A stretch of 36,383 nucleotides of DNA. It comes from Eubacterium sp. (lineage in GTDB: Bacteria; Bacillota; Clostridia; Lachnospirales; Lachnospiraceae). Positions 1 to 7,519 of this stretch are shown here, one piece after another. The translations under genes were made by a program, and so were the position numbers. Within the stretch, counting starts at the first letter, position 1, and each line of letters starts with the position of its first letter. The notes under the pieces were generated by a model. That model saw only the letters and a list, made by a program, of their open reading frames with translations. It was not told the origin of the DNA and did not search any database. The DNA lies in assembly GCA_017614395.1 (NCBI GenBank), contig JAGABX010000083.1, positions 1 through 36,383 on the forward strand, read 5' to 3'.

Positions 1-59
1 ACTGTATTCGCTCGTTTTTTTATTAATCTCATCGTTTTATCCCTCTTTATATAAAATTT

Positions 60-90
60 GACGCGTCAGAGCCAAATGACTCTGCGCGTC
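60..90 (-). terminator. Terminator-like hairpin behind tRNA-Arg
   Basis: Bases 60-65 pair with 85-90 and 67-71 pair with 80-84, leaving one bulged base (66) and an 8-base loop. Read on the minus strand, the 11-bp stem lies just after the tRNA and is followed by AAATTTTATAT, an imperfect U-tract. It probably ends or trims the tRNA transcript. The U-tract is weak, so its strength is uncertain. Confidence 0.55.
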
Positions 91-94
91 GGAA

Positions 95-166
95 TACCCC
101 CGGCGGGAATCGAACCCACAACTGCCCCTTAGGAGGGGGCTGTTATATCCATTTAACTACGGAGGC
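95..166 (-). tRNA. tRNA-Arg (anticodon CCU)
   Basis: The minus strand folds as a complete cloverleaf. The 7-bp acceptor stem is GCCTCCG with CGGGGGT, followed by discriminator A. The D-arm region is GTTAAATGGATATAAC. The anticodon stem GCCCC/GGGGC encloses the loop CTCCTAA, whose bases 34-36 are CCU. The T arm GTGGG-TTCGATT-CCCGC is canonical. No CCA is encoded, so it must be added after transcription. The gene has its own consensus promoter (244-272) and sits downstream of metK on the same strand. CCU reads AGG codons. Confidence 0.95.
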
Positions 167-171
167 GCATA

Positions 172-216
172 GGCGCGAGACATGAACTTCATTGCTAAAA
201 TGCATGTTCTCGCGCC
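172..216 (-). other. Long hairpin in the tRNA-Arg 5' leader
   Basis: GGCGCGAGA (172-180) is perfectly complementary to TCTCGCGCC (208-216). The stem continues as CATG (181-184) against CATG (203-206) after a one-base bulge. This GC-rich stem-loop ends only 5 bases before the mature tRNA 5' end and lies inside the expected transcript from the promoter at 244-272. It has no U-tract on the minus strand, so it is not a standard terminator. A role in RNase P or RNase III processing is only a guess. Confidence 0.5.
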
Positions 217-243
217 ATCTTGATCAACCTAAAACATGAACAA

Positions 244-272
244 ATTATAATCTATACGAGTCGGATTGTCAA
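244..272 (-). promoter_or_regulatory. Consensus sigma-A promoter for tRNA-Arg
   Basis: On the minus strand TTGACA (272-267) is followed by a 17-bp spacer and TATAAT (249-244), a perfect match to both hexamers. It begins about 20 bp after the metK stop codon and points at the tRNA, so the tRNA does not depend on metK transcription. Such a strong promoter is typical for stable RNA genes. Confidence 0.85.
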
Positions 273-293
273 GGATTCAAGTGGTTGGCCTCA

Positions 294-1526
294 TCAAAGA
301 TATTTTTTCAAAGCATCAACCTTGTCCAATCTCTCCCAAGGTACATCGATATCATCCCTGCCGAAATGACCGTATGCTGCTGTCTGTTTGTAGATCGGGC
401 GTCTCAGATCCAGCATTTTGATGATGCCGGCGGGGCGGAGATCAAAATTATCAAATATTATATCGACCAACTTCTCCTCAGGAAGTTTGCCTGTTCCGAA
501 CGTATCTATGCGAACCGATGTCGGCCAGGCCACTCCGATGGCGTAGGATAACTGCACCTCAGCGCGGTCGCACAATCCTGCTGCAACTATGTTTTTCGCA
601 ACATAACGCGCCGCATACGCGCCTGAGCGGTCAACCTTTGTCGGATCTTTTCCGGAAAAAGCACCGCCGCCGTGACGACCCATACCGCCGTATGTGTCAA
701 CGATGATCTTGCGACCGGTCAGTCCTGCATCACCGTTCGGTCCTCCGATTACGAACCTTCCGGTTGGATTAATATAGATACGTGTTTTATCGTCGATCAA
801 ATCCTGAGATACGACAGGATCGATCACGTATTTGCGAATGTCCTCATGTATCTGATGCTGGGAAACATCCTCACTGTGCTGCGAGGAAATAACCAGAGCA
901 TCAATGCGTTTGGGTTTTGCGTTCTCATCATATTCAATAGTTACCTGCGTCTTGCCATCCGCACGCAAATACGGAAGTGTACCGTTTTTCCTGACCTCCG
1001 ACAGTTTGCGCGCCAATAAATGCGCCAGGTACGACGGATACGGCATATAGGTTTCGGTCTCGTTCGTCGCATAACCGAACATCATGCCCTGATCACCGGC
1101 TCCGATCTTGTCAATCTCGGCATCGGTCATTCCCATATCGGTTTTATTGAATACACCATCGGCATCGGAGGACTGTTTGGTCTCGAGCGAGTTGTCAACG
1201 CCGAGAGCGATGTCCGCCGACTGTTTGTCCAGTTTGATCAGCACTTCACATGTCTTTCCGTCAAATCCTTTGGCGGGGTCATCATAGCCGATCTCACAGA
1301 TTGTTTCTCTTGCAATCTTCTCAAAATCAGCCGGACCTAAATCGGCTCCTGTTGAGATCTCTCCGATGATGCATACGAAATCAGTCGTAATTGCGGTTTC
1401 ACAGGCAACACGGCTCATCGGATCCTGTTTGTAGATAGCGTCGAGAATAGCATCAGAAATCTGATCACAGATTTTGTCCGGATGTCCTTCCGTTACGGAC
1501 TCGGACGTAAATAGAATTTTTCCCAT
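294..1526 (-). CDS. metK: S-adenosylmethionine synthetase
   Basis: This 410-residue protein is methionine adenosyltransferase, the cytosolic enzyme that makes S-adenosylmethionine from methionine and ATP. The N-terminus shows the family signature [32 protein letters not shown], the ATP-binding hexapeptide region, lies near residue 140, and the P-loop-like GGGAFSGKD lies in the last third. The length is slightly above the usual 380-400 residues, but all three domains are present. The start is supported by AAGGAG eight bases upstream. The upstream 174 bp hold a possible small ORF rather than a recognisable SAM riboswitch. SAM made here would feed the methyltransferase at 29-32 kb, and the nucleosidase at 15.2 kb removes its by-products. 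Confidence 0.98.
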   Translation of the reverse strand: MGKILFTSESVTEGHPDKICDQISDAILDAIYKQDPMSRVACETAITTDFVCIIGEISTGADLGPADFEKIARETICEIGYDDPAKGFDGKTCEVLIKLDKQSADIALGVDNSLETKQSSDADGVFNKTDMGMTDAEIDKIGAGDQGMMFGYATNETETYMPYPSYLAHLLARKLSEVRKNGTLPYLRADGKTQVTIEYDENAKPKRIDALVISSQHSEDVSQHQIHEDIRKYVIDPVVSQDLIDDKTRIYINPTGRFVIGGPNGDAGLTGRKIIVDTYGGMGRHGGGAFSGKDPTKVDRSGAYAARYVAKNIVAAGLCDRAEVQLSYAIGVAWPTSVRIDTFGTGKLPEEKLVDIIFDNFDLRPAGIIKMLDLRRPIYKQTAAYGHFGRDDIDVPWERLDKVDALKKYL

Positions 1527-1556
1527 GTTCTTTTCTCCTTTCGGCAGCGCTTGTAC

Positions 1557-1691
1557 TCACCGGAACCGGTACCCGGAATCCGTATGCACTACGTAATTCC
1601 TTTTTTCGGAACAGCTGCAGAACACCAACTGTCCCAGACACCCGCCCAGCAAGGCGAACACGTTTGAGGAATACTTTTTCAGCACTCCCAT
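1557..1691 (-). CDS. Possible 44-residue Cys-containing small protein upstream of metK
   Basis: An uninterrupted minus-strand frame begins with ATG ten bases after the GNAT stop and ends with TGA 30 bases before the metK start. The peptide begins MGVLKKYSSNVFALLGG, has a short hydrophobic stretch with three cysteines (residues 18, 25 and 27) and ends in a basic, aromatic tail (HTDSGYRFR). I do not recognise the family. There is no clear ribosome-binding site (GCCGGGTAA lies about 10 bases upstream). It could be a real small gene in the GNAT-metK unit, a leader peptide for metK, or a chance ORF. Confidence 0.3.
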   Translation of the reverse strand: MGVLKKYSSNVFALLGGCLGQLVFCSCSEKRNYVVHTDSGYRFR

Positions 1692-1700
1692 GTTATTAAG

Positions 1701-2132
1701 TTACCCGGCAATCCATCGACTCATGCCTGAACCATGGTTGCCGAAGGGGCGTGTGGAAAACCCCAGTTTTTCATAGAAGCTTTCTTTGCCCATCGCGGAC
1801 ATCAGGTTGACCATGATTGTCTCGCCATCCTCCACCTGTTCCTCCAGCCAGGATAACGTTGTCTCAATCAGGAGTCTCCCCAATCCCTGTGACTGGCACT
1901 CCGGACGTACGATCACATCGCAGATAAAATACACATAGCCTCCGTCGCCGACTACGCGTGTCATGCCGATCACGCGGTCATTTTTGTCGCGGGCAATGAT
2001 TTTGTACAGGGCATTTTGCAACGCAGTCTCAGCTCGTGCCGGACGGATCGTAATGAAATCCACGCTCGCCCGGAGATCGTTGTATTCCTCTACTGTGAGC
2101 TCGTGCGTCAGGGTAATCTCGCTTCTATCCAT
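1701..2132 (-). CDS. GNAT family N-acetyltransferase
   Basis: This is a 143-residue GCN5-related acetyltransferase that transfers an acetyl group from acetyl-CoA to an unidentified amine. The acetyl-CoA-binding motif A is visible as VIVRPECQSQGLGRLL, preceded by the beta strand GGYVYFICDV. The C-terminus ESFYEKLGFSTRPFGNHGSGM is the usual beta-alpha ending. The frame stays open upstream to a TTG at 2171 with further ATGs at 2165 and 2144. However, those codons fall inside a near-perfect promoter (-35 at 2166-2171, -10 at 2143-2148), so the first ATG that transcription from it could include is at 2132. That would make the message almost leaderless. The substrate cannot be predicted. Confidence 0.9.
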   Translation of the reverse strand: MDRSEITLTHELTVEEYNDLRASVDFITIRPARAETALQNALYKIIARDKNDRVIGMTRVVGDGGYVYFICDVIVRPECQSQGLGRLLIETTLSWLEEQVEDGETIMVNLMSAMGKESFYEKLGFSTRPFGNHGSGMSRWIAG

Positions 2133-2142
2133 AACATGAACC

Positions 2143-2171
2143 ATTGTACCCCACCCGGGTGTCATTGTCAA
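2143..2171 (-). promoter_or_regulatory. Sigma-A promoter overlapping the GNAT 5' end
   Basis: On the minus strand TTGACA (2171-2166), a 17-bp spacer and TACAAT (2148-2143) make a near-perfect promoter. Transcription would start around 2135-2137, three to five bases before the ATG at 2132. It may drive GNAT together with the downstream small ORF and metK, since no other metK promoter is evident. Confidence 0.7.
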
Positions 2172-2205
2172 GAAAAATCGGGGTAAAGTATTATTTTGCT
2201 TTAAT

Positions 2206-3015
2206 TCATTCTTCCCATTTTTCTCCTACCACATCTCGCACATAAGCAGATATGTCCGAAAAATCAATTGATATTTCACCCTCATATATCCCTATCGGGA
2301 CGATGTCCTCTAAACTGTATTGGAGTACTCGACCCTCTGAAAACAGGTACGTTGTGACACGTCTGTCTCTCAAATCCACTGTCCAGTATTCCCTGACTCC
2401 GGAATTCATGTATTTGTTTTGCTTTACGAATGCATCCTTCATCCGCGTAGATGGTGACAGAATCTCTATGATAAAATCAGGAGTTCCGACTACTCTTTTC
2501 TCATGTATTTTATCCCTGTCACACACGATCAAAAAGTCCGGTTGCACCATTGTCCGTTCATCCGAATCCAACTGGACATCCACCGGAGCGATCATCGGAA
2601 CGCAATCCCCACCTTTTTTTCGGATTTGACTGAACACCTGCGTTCCTATTGCGAGGTCAAATATCTGATGGATACTGGTCGGCGAAGCCATGTTGTAGAT
2701 CACGCCGTCAATCAATTCCACCCTCTCGTCATCAGGCCAATCCAAATAATCCTGAACTGTGTAATTGCCTTGAACTGAGTCTGACAATCGATTGATTTTG
2801 AAGCTTCTGTTAACTCCCGAATCTTGTCTCTGATAGGCCGGAGTCTCCCTTATGAAAAAGTGATCGAGCCTTTGCAGTGTGTCGTAGCGGGGCGAAGCTG
2901 TGGCGCCACCAAATACCTTCTGTACAGTTCCCAACGCCACACCGGCACCTTCTGCGATTTCACGATATGATAATTTTCGTTCCTTGCGAATACGGTTCAT
3001 TTCCTCTATCGTCAT
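2206..3015 (-). CDS. HTH-Uma2 fusion protein (DUF820/PD-(D/E)XK fold)
   Basis: The first 60 or so of 269 residues form an XRE-like helix-turn-helix (RKERKLSYREIAEGAGVALG then TVQKVFGG). Residues from about 85 onward are a Uma2 domain, a restriction-endonuclease-fold family of unknown function. Typical Uma2 features are YTVQDYLDWPDDERVELIDG, VQPDFLIVCD, PDFIIEILSPSTR (the D...ExxSP acidic core) and the YWTVDLRDRRVTTY strand. Known Uma2 proteins are predicted nucleases, but few have been tested. GAGGAG lies ten bases before the start. The HTH suggests it binds DNA at its own promoter, where three TGGATA-type half-sites occur. It is monocistronic or weakly linked to the downstream GNAT gene. Confidence 0.85.
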   Translation of the reverse strand: MTIEEMNRIRKERKLSYREIAEGAGVALGTVQKVFGGATASPRYDTLQRLDHFFIRETPAYQRQDSGVNRSFKINRLSDSVQGNYTVQDYLDWPDDERVELIDGVIYNMASPTSIHQIFDLAIGTQVFSQIRKKGGDCVPMIAPVDVQLDSDERTMVQPDFLIVCDRDKIHEKRVVGTPDFIIEILSPSTRMKDAFVKQNKYMNSGVREYWTVDLRDRRVTTYLFSEGRVLQYSLEDIVPIGIYEGEISIDFSDISAYVRDVVGEKWEE

Positions 3016-3065
3016 AACGCGACTACTCCTCTTTTTTTTGTGTTTATGTGTCTGTGTTCATATTT

Positions 3066-3113
3066 TGGATAGATAATTATCCATTTCATATCTATTGTAT
3101 TACAAAATGGATA
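3066..3113 (-). promoter_or_regulatory. HTH-Uma2 promoter with three TGGATA half-sites
   Basis: A minus-strand promoter is visible as TTGTAA (3105-3100), an 18-bp spacer and GATAAT (3081-3076). The same bases carry three copies of one hexamer in alternating orientation: TGGATA at 3066-3071, TATCCA at 3078-3083 and TGGATA at 3108-3113. The outer pair extends to a 9-bp inverted repeat (3078-3086 with 3105-3113). The layout fits autoregulation by the HTH protein encoded immediately downstream; this is inference. Confidence 0.5.
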
Positions 3114-3154
3114 TAATGTCAATCGTAAATGAATCAGAGTTAACGTTCATCTTC

Positions 3155-3183
3155 TTGAAATTTAACTGTAAATATGTTAATCT
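3155..3183 (+). promoter_or_regulatory. Promoter for the GH26 gene
   Basis: TTGAAA (3155-3160), a 17-bp spacer and TAATCT (3178-3183) precede the GH26 start by about 75 bases. The region is AT-rich and lies between divergent genes, so a promoter is expected here. Confidence 0.5.
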
Positions 3184-3258
3184 ATATGCAGAATTATGAA
3201 ACTTAAGACATGTAATGAAGGGATGCGGACTCATTAAAGCCATCGGGAGGTCATCCAT

Positions 3259-4203
3259 ATGCAAAAACCTGTCAATCCACATGCTACGTCGGCAGCAAAA
3301 AAACTTCTGAATTATCTCAGCGAGATCGCCGGGAACGCCATCATAACCGGTCAGCACACACAGACGATCCCAATGGAAGAGATTTCTTATATTGATGAAC
3401 AAACCGGGAAAACTCCGAAGCTGCGGGGATTTGAATTGCTCGCTTATTCACCGAACATAAACTATAATGATGCCTCCGAAGCATGCCTGACTGAGGTTTA
3501 TGAAAACCGTGGGACGCTGGAAACGGCGCTGAGATGGGCGACGGAATCAAATGGAATACTGACGTTTTCCTTTCATTGGTTTTCACCACTTGGAGGACGC
3601 GACAAGAGCTTCTATACCGAGCATACAGATTTTGACGCGCGACAAATCCTCATCGACGGAACGCCGGAGAGGGAGGCTTTTTATCACGACATGGATGTAA
3701 TCGCGGGATTGTTAAAACCCTTTTTGGAAAAAGACATCCCTATCCTGTGGCGTCCGTTTCACGAATCCGACGGCACCTGGTTCTGGTGGGGCGCACAGGG
3801 TACGGCGGTCGCCCGTGAGCTGTACAGGCTGATGTTCGAACACTATACACAGGTTCACCATCTCGACAATCTGCTGTGGGTGTGGAACTGCCGTCTCGCG
3901 GAGGGATGGCCCGGGGATGACTATGTCGACGTGATCTCCGTAGATATCTATTTGGACAAATACATGCCCACGGATTACCATAAAGAATATGAGGAATTGA
4001 TCTCCGCCACTTCTGAAAAAAAAGTAGCCGCCCTCGCTGAGGTCGGCTATCTGCCGGATATTGATATGCTAAAAAAATCCCACACACCGTGGGCTTATTT
4101 TATGACCTGGTCCAAGGAATTTATAATCGGTGAGCAGTATAATTCCGCAGATAATCTGCGCAAAATGTATCAGAGCGACTACGCAATCGTCGGGTCTGAC
4201 TAA
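3259..4203 (+). CDS. Glycoside hydrolase family 26, probable intracellular beta-mannanase
   Basis: This 314-residue enzyme belongs to GH26, whose members mostly cleave beta-1,4-mannan by a retaining mechanism. The acid/base glutamate is E169 in WRPFHESDGTWFWWG and the nucleophile is E261 in AALAEVG. FSFHWFSP near residue 103 and VISVDIYLD near residue 225 are other conserved active-site strands. There is no signal peptide or binding module, so the enzyme should act in the cytoplasm on imported manno-oligosaccharides or related short chains. A GGGAGG site eight bases upstream supports the ATG. The gene converges with the MFS gene and the two overlap by four bases at their stops. Other GH26 activities, such as exo-mannobiohydrolase, cannot be excluded. 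Confidence 0.9.
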   Translation: MQKPVNPHATSAAKKLLNYLSEIAGNAIITGQHTQTIPMEEISYIDEQTGKTPKLRGFELLAYSPNINYNDASEACLTEVYENRGTLETALRWATESNGILTFSFHWFSPLGGRDKSFYTEHTDFDARQILIDGTPEREAFYHDMDVIAGLLKPFLEKDIPILWRPFHESDGTWFWWGAQGTAVARELYRLMFEHYTQVHHLDNLLWVWNCRLAEGWPGDDYVDVISVDIYLDKYMPTDYHKEYEELISATSEKKVAALAEVGYLPDIDMLKKSHTPWAYFMTWSKEFIIGEQYNSADNLRKMYQSDYAIVGSD

Positions 4204-5630
4204 ACACGTTTCCTGCAGTAAACCAGTCCCCAAACAGTATTAAAAACTATACATGCTATCAACGTGAAAAAGAACACCGGATTATTCGCCGCGTCACCTT
4301 CGCGAAGCGCATACGATGAGATGGCATCCGTTCCGTCTCCGAGAATGACCAGCGAAAAAATAAACATCGCGATCATCATAAACGCCTGCTCGATGACGGC
4401 GCCCAGTCCGTAAAACCTGGCGCGTACCAGTCTCCTCTCGGTTACGATGAATCGTTCGTCCTGCAGGTATGCTTTTATCGATGAACTGCTCCCCATTGAT
4501 ACAAATACTACAGTAACTGCCACTCCGACCATATAACACGCAGTCCACGGCAGTAACATCAGGCATGATGCGGCATTAGCTGCTATGATACATATCGGTT
4601 CATAGATGCCGGGAACTACACTCTTACTCTCTGATTCCCCAGACGAACTGACATTTTGTTCATAACCGGATCCGCTCAAATCGGAATTCCTCTTTTCTAT
4701 ACCACCTCCGGCTATCGCCAAACACAACTTCCCAAATACCGGAGCCACGAGTTTGGCTACAACCACGCCGATCCCAATCATAAGATAGGAAACCATAACC
4801 AAATCATACTTGCCGATCGCCATGAAAAAGATCAGGGAATATATCGTAACAAAGTTTCTCTCCGCTCCGTACCAGAGTGTTCGCAAACTATGCATGCGAT
4901 ATTTTTCATGTTTGATGCATACGGTTAACAGGATCAATAACGCCATCCCGACGCCTACCCATATGATCATCCACAGCGTCGCCGTCTGTTTGTAAAATCG
5001 CACCGCAAATGTGAACAGCAAAACAACAGCCGCATAGGCAAACTGATCCCATCTTATGGTTTTTCTTTCGTGGATTCTGTTTCCGCTGTACGGGTTGCGT
5101 TTCCAGAGCAACAGGCACTGGACTGTCGATATCACAACCAATCCCAATACGGCAGAAATAACTGTTACCATATTGATGGAACGCAGTTGCATCACAAAGA
5201 TCAGATATCCTCCGAGCAGGAGATATCCGACATACAATGATACAGTAAAAAGCCATGCTTTTTCCGATTTCAGCGCATCCCGGGTTGCGCGGTACATCGG
5301 AGAAAAGCACGACAATCCGAGACCGGTCAGTATCGCGCCCGCATCCCAAAAATAGTTGTCACCGGTTCCGAACAGCAGCATGCCGCAACCGATGATCGCA
5401 GTGATATTCCCGATCAGCCAAACGGCGTACGGATTGATCACCCTGCCGAATCCGCTCAATAAAAATGTCCCTGCTTTTTCAAAAGCATACAACAAAACAA
5501 ACGGCAGGATAAAATCAAACTCGCCGTAATGCTGATAATACAATCCGACAAACATCAGATTGGGTATCATTACGGCTCCCTCCGCCAAAACCTCGGAGAA
5601 AGCCGCTAAAACAGTCTGAATTATTTTCAC
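4200..5630 (-). CDS. MFS-like integral membrane transporter
   Basis: This protein of about 476 residues has roughly twelve hydrophobic segments in two halves. They are joined by a charged region around NRIHERKTIRWDQ, and a low-complexity Ser/Gly/Glu loop (SDLSGSGYEQNVSSSGESESKS) lies in the second half. The organisation fits the major facilitator superfamily; I cannot assign a substrate. The open frame extends to a TTG at 5660, but the GTG at 5630 is preferred because it gives a normal N-terminus with GGAG upstream. It follows the GH3 gene by about 60 bases and is probably co-transcribed, so it could export or import the GH3 substrate or product. Its stop overlaps that of the convergent GH26 gene. 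Confidence 0.7.
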   Translation of the reverse strand: MKIIQTVLAAFSEVLAEGAVMIPNLMFVGLYYQHYGEFDFILPFVLLYAFEKAGTFLLSGFGRVINPYAVWLIGNITAIIGCGMLLFGTGDNYFWDAGAILTGLGLSCFSPMYRATRDALKSEKAWLFTVSLYVGYLLLGGYLIFVMQLRSINMVTVISAVLGLVVISTVQCLLLWKRNPYSGNRIHERKTIRWDQFAYAAVVLLFTFAVRFYKQTATLWMIIWVGVGMALLILLTVCIKHEKYRMHSLRTLWYGAERNFVTIYSLIFFMAIGKYDLVMVSYLMIGIGVVVAKLVAPVFGKLCLAIAGGGIEKRNSDLSGSGYEQNVSSSGESESKSVVPGIYEPICIIAANAASCLMLLPWTACYMVGVAVTVVFVSMGSSSSIKAYLQDERFIVTERRLVRARFYGLGAVIEQAFMMIAMFIFSLVILGDGTDAISSYALREGDAANNPVFFFTLIACIVFNTVWGLVYCRKRV

Positions 5631-5690
5631 GCTACAAAACGCTCCATTTTTCCAGGGCAAACATAGTCACAATACGCATTATGCCCGTTT

Positions 5691-7397
5691 TCACTCAACC
5701 TCATCCTCAACCAAATGGAAGAAGAAATTCTCCTTCATTATTGTATCGATAGCGCGTACAGGTTTCAACTGGTTCGGAGAAACGCCTTTCAGTATCATCA
5801 TGTCGCGGTAGAACATATATGCCTCCTGCTGCATGATCAGGAGTTTGGTCCTGCCGAGCGTGCCGTCATTAACCTTCTGACCGAAGGAAGGATTGGCCTG
5901 TCCGAGCAGGCGTTCAATCCGATCCCTGTATTCGGGAAGCTTGTCCGCAGGTATCTCCTCATCCGGCTCGATCAGCATGACATAACGTCCCGGCTTGGAA
6001 TCCGTATCGGCATAGATACTGTAATCGCGCACCAGCACACCCGTTTCGTCCTGGAATTTTGCGATCGTCCAACGCAGCGCCTCCTCGTTTGTCTTCTCTC
6101 CGGCAATAGATATCATCTGGTTCTTTCTGTAGAGGAATGATACTGTAGGCGCTTCATTATAGAATCCCTTGACACGGATGACATCCTTGATCTTGTAGCG
6201 GTAAAATCCCGACAGGTTTGTAACAACTATTTCGTAATCCTTGCCCTCCTCGAGCTGGTCAATCGTAAGCGTAGTATCCTCATCATCAGAGTCAGCCGGG
6301 ATAAACTCGTAAAATCCCCCGTCAGGCAACAGCACAAATGAATCCTCTCCGGTTCGTCTGGCAACCGCCATCAGTGATTCAGAAGCAGCATAGTTTAAAT
6401 AACTGTAGGGGATATTTTTACCGGTATACTGTCGCATCTTCAATGTATATTGTGAAAATCCGCCTGTCCCGATCGCGCCCAGCCACTGGAAATCCGGCCA
6501 TATACGCGGAACGATTTTGTCAAAACCTTTGCTAAACTCCTCCCTGAGTTCATCAGCTCTTTGGGGATCAGGATTCAACATACTCTCAAGCCTTCTCCTG
6601 GTTTCAGGCGAAACCTGAACCGCCTCACCGATCACTCCTTTTTCTATGTCATTGCACATATCCTCCCAGTTTGACTCGAGCCAGGTCATCAGGTCGACCA
6701 GAGCCGTCATGAATGCCGCTGTCATGCAGGTCACATTCCTGACCGGCAGAGCAAACCGGAGTTTCATGTATTTCATATCCATGGATTCCTCGGGGAATAC
6801 CAGCTCAGACGGTGACGTCATGAAATTCTGCAGCTGATCTGCAAACGGACGCAGAGCTGTACCGGAAATGGGACCTTTCGGAATACCGTTTTCCGTCATC
6901 ATCGGAACCGCCTCGATCGTGTTCAGGCAATACCCGTCCTTGTATGTTTTTCCGGTTGTATTGCGGTAATACTCATCCATTACTCCGAATAGTATGCTCG
7001 AGCCATATATCGCATAGTTGTCAAGTGTTGCCTGCGATACCGGGATATGCTTCGGCACACCCACGCTTCCCGAACTGAGAGCATAATGCCTGACCGGATA
7101 ACTCGTGATCAGATCCTCCTCGTCATTTTGGATCATACGTGAAATGTATGGCTCATAATCATCATAAGTAGAAAAAGGAACGCGCTTTTTGTATTCATCG
7201 ACAGAATCAATCTCTCCGAACCCGAATTTCCTGCCGTACTCGGTATTCGCGTTGTCATGCAGGATTTTCAGAAGCGTTTCCTCACTCGCCGAAACAGCCC
7301 TCTTGCTGACATCATCGAGATGCCTGAGCGCGTTCGCGCCTCTCTTTTTCATAACGCTGCAAAAAATGTGATTGGTCAGAGACTTAAAAATCGCCAT
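5691..7397 (-). CDS. GH3 auxin-responsive-promoter family acyl-adenylating enzyme
   Basis: This 568-residue protein is a bacterial member of the GH3 family of ANL-type adenylating enzymes, which in plants join carboxylic acids to amino acids through an acyl-AMP intermediate. Three nucleotide-binding motifs are visible: ALSSGSVGVPKHIPVS (P-loop-like motif 1), YAASESLMAV (motif 2) and NLSGFYRYKIKDVIRVKGF (motif 3). The C-terminal lid follows, with FLYRKNQMISIAGEKTNEEAL. The open frame extends upstream to 7427, but the ATG at 7397 has GGGGG eight bases before it and gives the usual MAIFKSLTN start. A TATAAT at 7436-7441 is a possible -10 box without a good -35. The substrate is unknown; the co-transcribed MFS protein may carry it. 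Confidence 0.9.
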   Translation of the reverse strand: MAIFKSLTNHIFCSVMKKRGANALRHLDDVSKRAVSASEETLLKILHDNANTEYGRKFGFGEIDSVDEYKKRVPFSTYDDYEPYISRMIQNDEEDLITSYPVRHYALSSGSVGVPKHIPVSQATLDNYAIYGSSILFGVMDEYYRNTTGKTYKDGYCLNTIEAVPMMTENGIPKGPISGTALRPFADQLQNFMTSPSELVFPEESMDMKYMKLRFALPVRNVTCMTAAFMTALVDLMTWLESNWEDMCNDIEKGVIGEAVQVSPETRRRLESMLNPDPQRADELREEFSKGFDKIVPRIWPDFQWLGAIGTGGFSQYTLKMRQYTGKNIPYSYLNYAASESLMAVARRTGEDSFVLLPDGGFYEFIPADSDDEDTTLTIDQLEEGKDYEIVVTNLSGFYRYKIKDVIRVKGFYNEAPTVSFLYRKNQMISIAGEKTNEEALRWTIAKFQDETGVLVRDYSIYADTDSKPGRYVMLIEPDEEIPADKLPEYRDRIERLLGQANPSFGQKVNDGTLGRTKLLIMQQEAYMFYRDMMILKGVSPNQLKPVRAIDTIMKENFFFHLVEDEVE

Positions 7398-7519
7398 TGT
7401 TCTTACCCCCTTATTATTTTTGATCAATTCATGTTATTATATACAGAACTCGCAGTACTGCTGCCTTCAAATACCTGTACAAACAAGCAATAATGTCCGA
7501 TTATTTTGTGCCGATAGTA

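Noticed and set aside
1527-1700. Possible SAM riboswitch in front of metK
   Set aside because: The gap lacks the conserved kink-turn and core stems of SAM-I or the short SAM-II/III patterns, there is no terminator stem with U-tract, and most of it is an open frame.
3100-3402. 100-codon minus-strand ORF across the GH26 promoter
   Set aside because: It overlaps the well-supported GH26 gene and two promoters, and shows no family features.
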